64,000 bases of DNA from Glandiceps talaboti (GCF_964340395.1 NC_135564.1:5162861-5226860), one strand, 5' to 3'; shown: positions 13,865 to 23,383, counted from the first letter of the stretch. The notes: generated from the letters alone by a model not told the origin. Numbers and translations: made by a program.

Positions 13865-16800
13865 CTCTCTCTCTCTCTCTGTCTGTCTCTGTCTCTGTAT
13901 CTGTCTCTCTCTCTGTCTCTCTGTATCTCTCTCACTCTTTCTCGTTTAATTATGAGGCAGTCAATAGCCAAGAAAGCGTATGTCTGCCAAATTATCTCTG
14001 AATTAAAAGTTATATGGGTTCATTTAGGGGGGCCATGAAATTTTTTGAGAGCGCGAAGGGGGGGGGGGGGGGGGGGGGGTGGCTGCAAAATTTTTTTTGA
14101 CCAAAATAATTTCTCCCCAGCCCCCCCCCCCCCCTGCCGTAAATTCTGACCGGTCCCTAATTGACCCACTACTATTTAGAGATACATTTTTGACCAAAAA
14201 TTAACATTTATCCACCTAATTTGCATGTCACTGATGGGACCATTATATCATGGATATTTCTCAGGATAAACACCATGAAGAATGTTCCACCCAAATTTCA
14301 GGCTAATCTGCTGAGTGGTTTTGGAATTATACATTACTGACCAAAAAGACACATTTATAGACCTAATTTGCATATTTTGGGGGAAATTATTATGTCATGA
14401 ACATATCTTCATTTACTCACCCCTAAGCATGTTCCCACCAAATTTCAGGCCAATCTACCCGGTAGTTTTGGAATTTAAGTTTGTTGATGTGATCATTTTC
14501 ATTTGAACAATTTCTCAACTATACACCACAGGTAACATAACCACCAAATATCAAAGCAATCGGTCCCACAGTTTTTTGACTTTAAGTTGTTTACACACAT
14601 ACATACACACAGACAGACATACTTTGTAATGCCTATAGCACTACTGAACCAGTTCAGTTGTGCTAAAAAATGAGAGCACAGACAAATTAAGAGACTCTTA
14701 AAAACAATAAAAGAATATCCCTACTTACGCCACAGGTTTACCCTTGTCTTTAAAAAAGAAAATATAAGACCCATCTCCTGTTTCATCATATTCATTTTCC
14801 TTTTCAGATGCCTCTTTTCCTGAAAGTCTTTCACCTTCGTACCACATTAAATAGTCCCCTTTTGTATACTCTTTTGCCGCAAACACACCTTTGCCTGTAG
14901 AGAAGAACCATATTATAGATCAGACTAGTAAATTGAAGGACCATTTTAATAATGACAGCATTACACATCATGATATGAACAAGTAATCATACATGTAACA
15001 TCCCATTGGGGAAGTGTTCAGTCCCATTTAAATGGTACTACTTCTTGTATGGAATGGATGTAATATTACAAATTGACAATTGACATTATGATGCTAACTG
15101 AATGCTATCTGCCCATACATATCTGTCAAACATTGGCTCCAGAGATTATATGGCCTCATGACATCTGAACCAGTGTACCACTTAGGGAGTGTACATTAAT
15201 TGTGTTGTTTAATTCGTGGTGGGGGGGGGGATTTCTAATCAAGCGATGTTTTTTTTATTTGCCCCCCCTCCCCCACTAAACCTTATATAAATTAGCTGGC
15301 ACCCCTATGATTTCTTTTTTTCTTAGACCCCCTGCACCCCACAGATACATACACAGATGAAACACAGATACAACAACACATATGATAGAAAAGCCAACAG
15401 TTGCTGTAAACGTATTCCATATTAATTACTACAGAGTTCTACCTGTGCACAAAGTTGTTGACCGTGTACATTCATAAAATCACCAATTAACACAAAGTTA
15501 AATGGGCTGACAGAATAGAACAGAATACTTGTTTGGCTACAATTTTCATTATCTTTTTTTCATGCCATTACTGACATATTTAATTAGCTGAACAAGTAAA
15601 TATATATGTCACTTATGAATCGTGGGATTGAAAAATAAATGCAAAATTGCACTGTTGGGAAAACTTTCTCTGTGTCAACAAATCCATAACTTTAGGAGTA
15701 ATTTGCAGTGATTGATCACATCGTTATGTGCTATATAAGACACATAAGATAAGGATTAAGACCCTTCCTGTATTATAGTATTCATATTATCTCTATGCAA
15801 AATAAACCCTTCTGGAATATTCCAAGAGAATGTACTAAACTGACGGGCTGAGGGGCAGGTACATGGGCAAAATTGAGTTGTGGTTGATCTTGCCTTTACT
15901 TCTGTACAATACACCAAATTGTGGATTTTGCATCTACCTGTCCTTCAGTGCACTGGGCATTGTTTGGTATGACCCCTTATTGTTTTAACTTTTATACAAG
16001 TCATTGTAGTTTTGATAAAATCATAAATTTATCAATAATTTGTTCCTTAAATTTTGGACTCCGGTTCCCTTTATTGTCAGTTAGGAAGTGAAATTTGTAT
16101 GATTGAGTTTGACTTTAGAGCATCTTTCAGCACAGTGCCTAGCTCGCTAAGTCAGATGGTCTCTAGTCAGACTTTGATCATGATCATTGCAGTAGGTTTC
16201 TGCTGGATTTTTAGGAAATATAATAAGCTTGTCAACTTATGTGTTCTATCCACTACCTATGGAAAAGATTTAAGTGAACAAGTCATCATAGATAACACAG
16301 TCCCCACTCTTGTGGTGGTGTTGGTTACCGTTTTGATTGTATCAGTTTTCATCTGGGATAGGTGCAATCACAAATTGACAAATGACATGCTACTGGTAAT
16401 TCATGTCTACCAATTGGGTTCCAACATGAGTTTTTGTAACACGATAGCTGCTGTATCTGTGTAATAACTTTGTACATGTATTATGATCATAACAAAATGG
16501 CTGCCTGGTAACCATCTTAGACTGCATCACAAAAGAAAGCATTATTTGACAAGAATGTACTCCCGTTTTCTTGCTGCTAAGGCCGTGGTCATGGTTGCTA
16601 GGCATATTTGCATACACTTTTGGAATGATTGTTCACTTGTCTAAGAATCCCCATTATCTTTGTGAAATACAGCAATGTTTGGCTGTTGCTGTGTAATAAC
16701 TTTGTACATGTATTATGATCATAACAAAATGGCTGCCTGGTAACCATCTTAGACTGCATCACAAAAGAAAGCATTATTTGACAAGAATGTACTCCCGTTT

Positions 16801-19800
16801 TCTTGCTGCTAAGGCCGTGGTCATGGTTGCTAGGCATATTTGCATACACTTTTGGAATGATTGTTCACTTGTCTAAGAATCCCCATTATCTTTGTGAAAT
16901 ACAGCAATGTTTGGCTGTTGCTATGGGTGTGGCCATGGTTGATATGGTATTTGCATACATTTTTTGAATGTTTATTGAATTGCCCACCAGATGATGTTAT
17001 TATTTGACCAAAATATACTGCCATTTGTTTGTTGCTAAGGGTGTCTCATGGTTGCTAGGGCCAATTTTGCCAAATTATTTGAAGAAAATCTGCAGAATAA
17101 CACTTTCAGAAATATCTCGCCAAGTTTCAGACTAAGACTTACTGACCAAGTACTTTTGGAGATGTAAGTTTTTACCAAAAATGAACATTTTCACACCTAA
17201 TTTGCATATCACTAATGGTATCGTTGTATGCTTACTATTTCTTCGTCCATACATCCCTAGATGCATGCCCATTAAATTTCAGTCCAATCTGTTCAGTGGT
17301 TTTGGAATTGTAGATTTTTTACCAAAAAGACACATTTTTAGCCATAATTTGCATATCACTGATGGGACCATCATACCATGAACAACTCTTAGTATTAACC
17401 CCCTGAAGAATGTTCCACCCAAATTTCAGTCATAATATGATGAGTAGTTTTGGAATTATACATTTTTGACCAAAAAGACACATTTTTAGCCCTATTTTGC
17501 ATATTATTGGGGAAATCTCATCATGTCATAAATAAATCCCAATACCCTCACCCCTAAGAATGTTCCCACCAAATGTCATGCCAATCTACCCAGTAGTTTT
17601 GGAGTTAAGCTTTTTTTTAAACCAAAAATCACATTTTTTGACCCAAAATTTCCATCTCTGATATAATCATTTTCAAAAGAAAATCACATGCATATATGCT
17701 CCCCATAGTGTGTTGTCCTTGTGCCAAGTTTGAGAGAAATCGGTTCAGTTATGTCTGAGAAATGACTCCGGATGCACGGACACACCGAGCCCAATCTATA
17801 AATCCCCGTCCCGGACTATGTCCGACAGGAACTAATAATAACTGCACTGCTTTGTCATCGAGCCATAATGCTAACAAACCTTCTGAAGGCTATTGTGCAC
17901 AAAGTCAAGAATGTGTACCATTTTGCTTATATATATTTTATTTTACATATCTGGCACTTGTTCATCCCGACATTCCATTTAGAGTTTTTTTTGCCCCCCC
18001 CCCCCCCCCCCCCACACAAAAATCGAAAATCAGAACAATTTGGTCACTAACATTTCATGAAAAGATATTCAGTAGCTGTAAATCTTGTACCCATGCAGTG
18101 GCTTGGGGAGGGGGGGGGGTCATTTTTAACTAAAGGAAACAAGGAGAGGGTCAGGTTTTAAAAGTGGAGAATTTTGGGAGGGGTCAGTGGTTGTGACAAA
18201 CCAAGGGTGATTTGCTCTGCCCCTCCTTGCAATTACTGAAGGCTCCCACAGTTTCAATCTCTACATTATAACATGACACTGCATAATGATCCCTAACTTG
18301 ACATGTATTGTCATGGGGGTGGGGTAGGGGTAGGAAGGGGGATCCGTATTACATATGATGACTTTAAACACCACTGCATGAAGATAATACAAAATAATAA
18401 TAATTTATTTACCACTCCAAATCCCAATCATTCAAATAAAATATTAGTAAAAACACTTTAATACAGAGAAAAGTGCAGATGCATACAAGGGCAACTGATG
18501 GACAATGTATTCAATAGTATGTCAGAGACTGTTCCTTTCCATGGAAGTTCAATAATTTACTAAAATGAGAAAAGTCCTTTCATACTATTTAACATAGTGT
18601 ACATCTTGTACATCATCTTAAATGTTGGTGGTCATCTGTAGCACATGTGTGGCGGTGGGTCCCTCAGATGTGCAACAGACGAAATGGGAAATGGTTTATA
18701 ACACTGACAGAAACTTTGAATGCTGAAGGACACCTCATTGCAGACTGGAGAGGGAACAATTCAACTTGTTTGTAAACACTCGAACATTGCGAAAACTCAC
18801 ACATGCGCATTAGACGACCGCCAACCTTTAACATACATTTAATACAAATTTATGTAAACAGTATACTTCTGAATCTGGTTATACAGATATGTAAACTCTG
18901 AAGTAATGCTCACATGTAAGTACATATGGCAGAAACACACCTCCTATGCTCCCATATTTTTTGGTTCTTTCATTAATTTAAAAAGTTTACAGTTGTCTCA
19001 CCTTTAAAACTGTTGATAAAGCGTATCTCAAACCGGCCTTCCTTAGGTATATCAATACCTTCTGTAACACATTTCTTTGCTACTTCTCTGGGAGAGATTG
19101 CAGGAGACCCTCTCCTCTGCCTTGTCTGTGAATTATTTTTAAAAGTACATGAATTACACTGTGAAATTAAGATATTTGAAAAACATAACAGAGTATCCCA
19201 TTTTTGTCTGACTGGTGCTGCATTTAGTCACATACTTATATAATTTGTGCAGAATGAGATTGTACACACATCACATACATTTATTTAGGTATCTATCTGA
19301 CCTTTTTTCCACACACTATGGGGACCAAAAGGGTGGAGACAAAGTTACAGTTGATTATCCCCCTTAAACCGTTAGACATGAACCAGAATGGAAATTCTTG
19401 TCATATAGCTGATATGAGTTGGGAAAACAGTTGATTGTGTATCGACCAGTCACTTATACACAACAATGTATCTAATACATAGGTTGTGTTTACAAGCTTG
19501 ATACTTGAGCCTAATGTACACCAAGGTGTACTATAAAAATACCAATGATTTACAGGACAACAAAGAGAAAATAATCATATACTGTATTCCTTTTGTTACT
19601 ACAGACAAATTATACACAGAATTAACTTTAATTCATGAATGTTTTTCGCAAATGTACGTGTAAGACTCTTCATTAGTAAATAACATTTCTTTCATTCCAG
19701 TCTAAAATAAAGTTGATATATGTCCAAATAATACAAATTAACAAGAACTTTGTTGGAAAAATTTTGGCAGGAAAGTTGTTGCAAATTGTAAATGTTTCAC

Positions 19801-19848
19801 AATCACTAAGAGAAAACTACTTACCATTATAAATGACTTGACAGACAT
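489..19848 (-). CDS. SET domain - IRE1-like kinase - tyrosine recombinase fusion gene (12 exons)
   Basis: Exons (minus strand, high to low): 19848-19825, 19125-19002, 14894-14729, 10923-10731, 10487-10373, 8127-8090, 7392-6918, 6333-6161, 5694-5431, 4162-1297, 778-674, 496-489. Every acceptor ends in AG and every donor starts with GT. Phases match at all eleven junctions, giving about 1,516 codons. Predicted order: SET domain (residues about 35-160), Cys/His motif (185-205), kinase (about 245-520), acidic linker (525-900), zinc fingers (about 920-1020), tyrosine recombinase (about 1270-1445), short tail. The start ATG (MSVKSFIM) is preceded by an in-frame TGA. From memory, SET proteins with an NDDH motif occur with this recombinase type in fish and invertebrate predictions; the kinase between them is what I find unusual. 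The last 8-nt exon is tentative, and the gene may instead run off the window. No transcript evidence was available, so two neighbouring genes remain possible. Confidence 0.68.
779..1296 (-). other. Intron of the fusion gene with a (GT)n microsatellite
   Basis: Intron between the recombinase exon and the next exon. It contains about 39 bp of perfect GT repeat at 1171-1209. If the upstream exon is not spliced, translation would stop at 1250, adding about 15 residues. Nothing else is seen. Confidence 0.7.
1297..4162 (-). CDS. Acidic linker, zinc fingers and tyrosine-recombinase module (large exon 10)
   Basis: One exon of 955 codons. The first third is rich in Ser, Asp and Glu with internal repeats (DPDYHP twice, ECVTMDSN twice). 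Next come CVYCHKEMGNLYRHFTRIH (C2H2, C-x2-C-x9-H-x4-H) and CKACLGYYSKKVIGKHWQNC (C2HC). The C-terminal third looks like a tyrosine recombinase: NRRREGE (first Arg), LTSTNLRKHVATVSQ (second Arg, box II), LGHRIGVHREYYRLP (His and nucleophilic Tyr). The His of the usual HxLRH box is Thr here. I recognise the block ERKLLNHFTRIEIPGKRGR...VPVLLTPE and FKGKTLDEI as a multi-copy family in fish and invertebrates, probably derived from a Crypton-like mobile element. The frame is open upstream to 4183, but the TTTTTCAG at 4163-4170 marks a better acceptor that joins the kinase exon in phase 0. Confidence 0.82.
4300..4953. mobile_element. 654-bp terminal-inverted-repeat (MITE-like) element in an intron
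   Basis: The left arm (4300 to about 4402) begins GGACAACTGCCCCC, and the right arm (about 4843 to 4953) ends GGGGGCAGTTGTGCAATTGTCC. Each contains TGTGACAGCAAG and GATTAACCGAGTTTGTC, or the reverse complement. The arms are about 105 bp and clearly similar, with small indels. The centre holds three copies of a tandem unit of about 103 bp. I see no convincing target-site duplication and no transposase. It lies in the intron between the kinase and recombinase exons. Confidence 0.8.
4405..4700. repeat. Three tandem units (about 103-138 bp), each with a splice-donor-like motif
   Basis: On the minus strand, a block like GTGAATTACGGCGGTAAGTT followed by a segment rich in TTATAATTGTC and ACAATAGAGTA recurs three times, with GTAAGTT at 4422-4426, 4560-4564 and 4663-4667. 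Spacing is 138 and 103 bp; the larger spacing includes a small palindromic insertion around CATAGACAAAGGATTGTCTATG. The array is the core of the inverted-repeat element. Confidence 0.75.
4954..5430. other. Rest of the kinase-recombinase intron
   Basis: AT-rich intron sequence with a poly-C run at about 4979-4991. No exon is needed here, because the flanking exons are both in phase 0. No IRE1-type RNase exon was recognised. Confidence 0.5.
5431..8127 (-). CDS. IRE1-like protein kinase module, exons 6-9
   Basis: Exons 8127-8090, 7392-6918, 6333-6161 and 5694-5431 encode a full Ser/Thr kinase fold. Seen: AVAIKRIE with the ATP-anchoring Lys (about residue 272), IIHRDIKPENLLI (catalytic Asp about 370, Asn about 375), ISDFGISKRL (metal-binding Asp about 388), AGTCAWMASE in place of the APE motif, VAGCVLYYIMTRGHHPF, and DPKERPLSGECLQN. 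The helix with AGCVxYY...G.HPF and the DP..RP motif are those of IRE1/ERN kinases, the unfolded-protein-response sensors. The glycine loop is degenerate (LIAAGRAKVFLG). There is no transmembrane or luminal part, and the IRE1 RNase (KEN) domain does not follow; the frame continues into an acidic linker. Catalytic residues are kept, so activity is possible. Confidence 0.88.
5780..6056. repeat. Dispersed repeat fragment in an intron
   Basis: It contains CCAAATTTGAAACAAATCATT, then CAGACAGACGGATGGATGG, AACCCAATCCATAAGTCT and CCGGACTTTGTCTGGCGTGG. The same end sequence recurs at 6745-6865 and 17720-17835, so it is one repeat family with a conserved end. No coding capacity is seen. Confidence 0.75.
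6570..6865. repeat. Second copy of the dispersed repeat
   Basis: It shares GTTTGAGATGAATCAGTTCA, GTCATGTCTGAGAAATGACA and GATGGACGGACAGAGCCCAA with the copies near 5.9 kb and 17.8 kb. It lies in the intron between the HRD exon and the DFG exon of the kinase. No ORF of interest. Confidence 0.75.
7393..8089. other. Intron before the main kinase exon
   Basis: AT-rich and unique as far as I can see. A good polypyrimidine tract and TTGCAG precede the exon end at 7392. No other feature. Confidence 0.5.
8995..9855. repeat. Degenerate minisatellite, about 65-100 bp units
   Basis: About ten diverged copies of TAGTTTGAACTGGATGACTT, CAAGGTATCCAAGTTGATAA and AGTCAGATCTATGCAACTAT. Unit length varies because a GCATCCATTGCATTGGATGA segment is present in only some copies. 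Intronic, non-coding. The flanking 8128-8994 and 9856-10372 show nothing else. Confidence 0.9.
10373..10487 (-). CDS. Cys/His-rich linker exon of the fusion gene
   Basis: Exon 5 encodes about 38 residues between the SET and kinase modules. It starts CSIMDKQRAKEK and contains CNFC, then C (192), then CRQWH, so Cys185, Cys188, Cys201 and His205 could bind zinc as a small C2CH finger. It joins the SET exon in phase 0 and the next exon (8127-8090, reading GYHILPSGPYPVK) in phase 1. I do not recognise it as a named domain. The zinc-binding reading is inference from spacing only. Confidence 0.6.
10731..19848 (-). CDS. N-terminal SET-domain module (KMT5A/set-1-like), exons 1-4
   Basis: Exons 1-4 of the fusion gene encode a SET domain, a family that transfers methyl groups from S-adenosylmethionine to lysine, typically histone H4K20 for KMT5A. 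Visible motifs are GKGVFAAKEYTKGDYLMWYEGE (split here as GKGVFAAKEY and TKGDYLMWYEGE, about residues 50-71), IDATR (106-110), VNDDHVKPN (118-126) and AIRDIAVNEEILYNYGE (145-161). The usual NHS/NHxxxPN pocket reads NDDHxxPN; Asn119, Asn126 and the C-terminal tyrosines of YNYG are kept. The domain is short and has no pre-SET or post-SET cysteines, as in KMT5A. It ends in LPWRK. Introns are large (up to 4.1 kb) and repeat-filled. SET identity is secure; substrate and activity are not known. Confidence 0.85.
11790..12160. repeat. Tandem array of about 115-bp units (TGGTTGCTAGG family)
   Basis: Three diverged units with the order GGCTGTTGCTATGGGC, TGGTTGCTAGG, ATTTGCATA, GAATGTTTATTCA, CCCTGTTGTTATCTTTGTG. 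The same family is present at 13320-13470 and 16570-17060. It is non-coding; antisense ORFs through it (rich in PSNHDH) are artefacts. Confidence 0.8.
13320..13470. repeat. TGGTTGCTAGG-family repeat, second site
   Basis: Two units beginning GGGCGTGGTCATGGTTGCTA and separated by about 110 bp. Downstream (13480-13580) is G-rich sequence containing GGGGGGGCCCATGAAA, which recurs near 14030. Confidence 0.8.
13707..13945. repeat. CTGT/CTCT low-complexity tract
   Basis: Pyrimidine-rich microsatellite dominated by CTGT and CTCT steps. It opens two frames full of Ser, Leu, Cys and Val that are not genes. Confidence 0.95.
14150..14640. repeat. Dispersed repeat with TTTTGGAATTATACATT modules
   Basis: A module (CCAAATTTCAGGCCAATCTA, TTTTGGAATTATACATT, GACCAAAAAGACACATTT, CCTAATTTGCATAT) occurs several times here and again at 17090-17840. 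The region ends ACACAGACAGACATACTTTG near the third exon of the gene. It is non-coding. Confidence 0.8.
14895..16440. other. Intron, mostly unique sequence
   Basis: A poly-G/poly-C pair near 15220-15275 lies inside a short mobile-like segment. The rest is AT-rich. A 136-codon ORF at 16054-16464 (plus) has no recognisable domain and runs into a repeat, so I do not call it. Confidence 0.5.
16459..16922. repeat. Near-perfect 232-bp tandem duplication
   Basis: Two adjacent copies (16459-16690 and 16691-16922) share TAATAACTTTGTACATGTAT, AACAAAATGGCTGCCTGGTA and CTTGCTGCTAAGGCCGTGGT essentially without change, so the duplication is recent. Each copy includes a TGGTTGCTAGG-family unit. Antisense ORFs repeat identically for the same reason. 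Confidence 0.92.
16923..17840. repeat. Dispersed repeat modules and conserved end
   Basis: It continues the TGGTTGCTAGG repeat, then several TTTTGGAATTATACATT modules, and ends with GTTTGAGAGAAATCGGTTCA, GATGCACGGACACACCGAGC and GTCCCGGACTATGTCCGACA. The same end is seen near 6.0 and 6.8 kb. Confidence 0.8.
17841..19001. other. Intron with poly-C/poly-G tracts
   Basis: A poly-C run near 17995-18013 and a poly-G run near 18105-18117 lie in opposite orientation about 100 bp apart, suggesting another small element. The rest is unique AT-rich sequence. Confidence 0.5.
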
Positions 19849-21045
19849 TTCTGCTCTGATACTAGTGACAGATCATGGAAAAGAGAGAGGAAATCATTAA
19901 TATCAATAATCTCATCTATTAAAAGAACTCTGCAATCTAAGCTTCTATATTGACCAGCATATGTTCAATGATTGTCCAATCAAATTAAGTTTGCCTCATG
20001 AAGCTGATAGGCTTTCATTCTAAGATAGTGTTGATAGAACAGGATTTTCCATGACTGAACTGCAATGACCCCCAAGCTTTGACAACTTTTTGACTGGGAA
20101 ATCAAAAGGCGGAAGCCTACTAAATGTAGAAACTTAGCAGATGACTGGCTTAAAGCAAAAATTCAAGTTTGTACTTCACTTTACCAACACTGATTTCAAA
20201 ATATGCCAAAATTTTGAAAGGGTGGGACATGCTATTACCATACAGATAAATTTAAACAGATAACAGCTGACATATCAAATTGTAGTGTACATGCCATCTC
20301 AGTCTCTCAGATGTTTTTGACAGCATTCAATAAAAACAAGATTTGAGTTATGGTTGACCAAATCTAAACATTACAACACATTGTGGCTCTGTCTGCCAAT
20401 CAGGTGTATAGGAATATAAATTGTAGATGTATAGGAATCTGCATGTCTATGAAAGTCTTTTTGCACCACTATGTAGTTTGTCAAGCAATTACATCAGTTC
20501 ATGTATCAAGGCATGATGCAAGTAAAACCTGGTTGATGGTCAGCCAGCATGTTGAAACCAAAATTGATACAGTATGCCAATATATGGATGCAGTCATAGT
20601 GTGTCACACTCTGTGACAGATAGAGTAAATTGCAATAGCAGTTACTTGAGTTGTGTCATCCAATATCAAACAATGTACATCTTAGACACAAAATATGAAG
20701 TGTCCTGAGACATTTCTAACACAAACTTTAACGTCGCCAAAACTTATGCACAACCTTTGAAAACAATACTGTAAGTTGTGAAATTATTGTTTTATGTCAT
20801 GTGACAATATCTGATTTGAAGATTAGCCATATATAGGGATGAAATTCAAATATATTTGAGTCCGGCGCGATATTATGAACCGAGCAACATTTTTGGTGTG
20901 CGAGGGTTTAACCTTGTAACTTGCCACATATACGATATTTTGGTCAAAATCTAGCAAAGGTCAGAAAATTTGAGACTGAACTGTATGAACAAACTGACTG
21001 CAGTTGTTACACGACGCGACGGTGAACTTGAGACTGTGATCGAAA
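19849..21045. other. Upstream region of the fusion gene
   Basis: This lies 5' of the proposed start codon. 20860-21060 is locally richer in CG dinucleotides (GTCCGGCGCG, CACGACGCGACGGTG, GAAACGCGACCGCGAG) and could hold the promoter and a non-coding first exon. No TATA box is evident. No coding exon was seen. Confidence 0.35.
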
Positions 21046-22690
21046 CGCGACCGCGAGAGAGTTCAGACGATCGACTAGACCCCCCCCCCCCTTCACATCA
21101 GTCTCAGACGTTACGAGTACATTTTTGTAAATGAAAAGTCTGCTTCATGTAGGACGAAAAACATTGCCAAAGACAATAAAACTGAATGTTGAGATGTATA
21201 ATGACAACGAGTCAGTGAATCGTGGTTTTAAAACCTTATCAAAACTTCTCCGCCATGATGTTTGTTTACACGTGACTGTGATTTATAATATTAGTTTATA
21301 AAGTTACTAACGCATTTCCACATCTCTCACTGCTCGACTCCACCACTTACATTTGTACATAAAGCATGGAAGTATAAAGTGACATGATTTCTGGTTGCAT
21401 ACGCCAATACCCTAAAGAAAATACTTGTCATCTTGCATTCGTACTTAATGATGAAACAACTGTGTGATGCCGAGTCCCTATCAGTGATTTCGGTGAAAAC
21501 AATCTGAGATTTCGAACGTCTCAAACACTTCATTCTCCCAATTACATCCATACGCTCTTTCACATCATACCATACACAATCATACATAATATACAAAATT
21601 AATGACGCGAACATGGTAGAAACAAGTGTAGTTTTCGAGAAACTAACCGTTTGGATGTTTGTAGATGTAAATACACGTCCAACTTCCACCAACAGCAGTG
21701 GGGGAAAAATCCTCCATGTCACGGCGCCAGACACTTCAAAGAGTTTGATGACGCACTGAGATTTCACTGTCTAGATCTATGCAAATTAGATATATGGGAC
21801 GGTAACCAACGGGACGTGACAGGGATAGTTCAGACGATCGATCGACTAGAAAACTTTCTTTCCCTTCACGTCAGCCTTAGAAGTTACAAGTACATGACAA
21901 ATCTGCTTCATGTAGGAAGAAAAATATTGGCAAGACAATCAAGCATGATTTTAATTTAAAACCTTTTCAAAACTTCTCCGCCATGATGTGTGTATCATAC
22001 ATGTGACTGAATTTATAAATTAGTTTATAAAGTTACTAACGCACCCCCCCCACCCTCTCACTGCTCGATCAACACATACATAAAGAATGGAAGTATAAAG
22101 TGACATGATTTCTGTTTTCATACACTAATACCCTAAAGAAAAAATTATCATCATGCATTCGTAATTAACGACGAAACAACTGTGCATGTGATGCACAGGG
22201 GCGTGTATTATTGCTTAGATTGTCGTCTTATTATTAATAAAATATGGTACGAATCCTGCTGCTACAACTGTATCAATCTGTATACTTCAAAAAATATACA
22301 GGTAGGACTATATAGTCAAAGTGTTGTTATATTTAGCCTATAGACCAGGAAAACAACAATCTAAGAAATATTACAAGCCCCTATGGTCCCATATCAGTGA
22401 TTTTGAGGAAAACTATCTGAGATTTCGAACTTCTCAAACCTTTATTCTCCCAACTACACCAATACGCTCTTTCACATCATACCATATATAATATACACAA
22501 TTAATGAAGCGAACATGGTAGAAACATGTGTAGTTTTCGAAAAACTAACCTTTTTCTAGATTTCTTGATGTAAATCCACATCAACTGTGCAGTGGGGAAA
22601 AATACTTCAAAGAGTTTGCGCATGCGACGACGCACTAATTTGCTGTCTGTATGCAAATTAGATATGGTAACTTTGTAGCCAAAGTCGGGA
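21046..22690. repeat. Tandem segmental duplication (about 0.77 and 0.86 kb)
   Basis: Copy A (about 21046-21815) and copy B (about 21816-22690) share in order: GTTCAGACGATCGA, CTGCTTCATGTAGGA, AAAACTTCTCCGCCATGATG, TAGTTTATAAAGTTACTAAC, GGAAGTATAAAGTGACATGA, CTGAGATTTCGAAC, CGAACATGGTAGAAACA and GCAAATTAGATAT. Divergence is moderate. Copy B has an extra 190 bp or so (about 22190-22390). The 146-codon minus ORF in copy A is not preserved in copy B, so it is not a gene. Confidence 0.9.
22194..22388. mobile_element. Small insertion in duplicate copy B (possible hAT-like MITE)
   Basis: Relative to copy A, this segment is extra. It begins CAGGGGCGTG and ends near AAGCCCCTA, giving short, imperfect inverted ends of the CAGGGGC type known from hAT elements. 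I cannot define a clean target-site duplication. Confidence 0.4.
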
Positions 22691-23015
22691 CGCGGTCTTC
22701 AGACGTGCGCTAAACAACAGCCAATCAGAATGTATACACTCGTCCTATGCAACATTTCATCCCAGGGTGGCGATCGACCGTGTGTATAGTCTCTGGGCAA
22801 GTTTTCTACCTGAGATACACCCGCGCAGTATGCAATCCGTAGGAAAGTGTCAATGTAGACTCCAGCTGAAACTCACAGGATCAACTATTTATGCCTAAAG
22901 AGGGCCTTATGTGGTTTATTCTTTAGTGGCTCCGGATATATGCACCACCAAGAAAAAAGGTTCCACCAACAAGTGAAAGTGTCGATATGCTGGAGCCACC
23001 TCTCATTGCGATGTC
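22691..23015. promoter_or_regulatory. Possible promoter-like segment
   Basis: Relatively CG-containing sequence with a CCAAT box (AGCCAATCAGAAT at about 22710) and GGTGGCGATCGACCGTG. It could serve a plus-strand transcript (for example the gene at 31.5 kb) but no exon was found. Weak support. Confidence 0.2.
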
Positions 23016-23017
23016 CA

Positions 23018-23045
23018 AACATACATACATACATACATTAATACA

Positions 23046-23079
<34 letters not shown>

Positions 23080-23217
23080 CATACATACATACATACATAC
23101 ATACATACATACATACATTAATACATACATACATACATACATACATACATACATACATACATACATACATACATACATACATGCATACATACATACATAC
23201 ATACATACATACATACA

Positions 23218-23250
<33 letters not shown>

Positions 23251-23291
23251 TACATACATACATACATACATATGTAACATACATACATACA

Positions 23292-23322
<31 letters not shown>

Positions 23323-23352
23323 GTAACATACATACATACATACATACATACA

Positions 23353-23383
<31 letters not shown>

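Larger units (their letters stand above)
10924..14728. other. 3.8-kb intron filled with repeats
   Basis: It holds, in order: unique AT-rich sequence (10924-11780); copies of a GGGCGTGGTCATGGTTGCTA repeat (about 11790-12160 and 13320-13470); poly-G and poly-C tracts (about 14058-14079 and 14121-14134); a CTGT/CTCT microsatellite (about 13710-13945); and a dispersed repeat (14150-14640). No exon consistent with the gene's frame was seen. Confidence 0.6.

Noticed and set aside
16054-16464. 136-codon plus ORF in the fusion-gene intron
   Set aside because: Runs into the 232-bp duplication and has no family signature.
21327-21767. 146-codon minus ORF
   Set aside because: The frame is broken in the tandem duplicate copy and shows no family motif.
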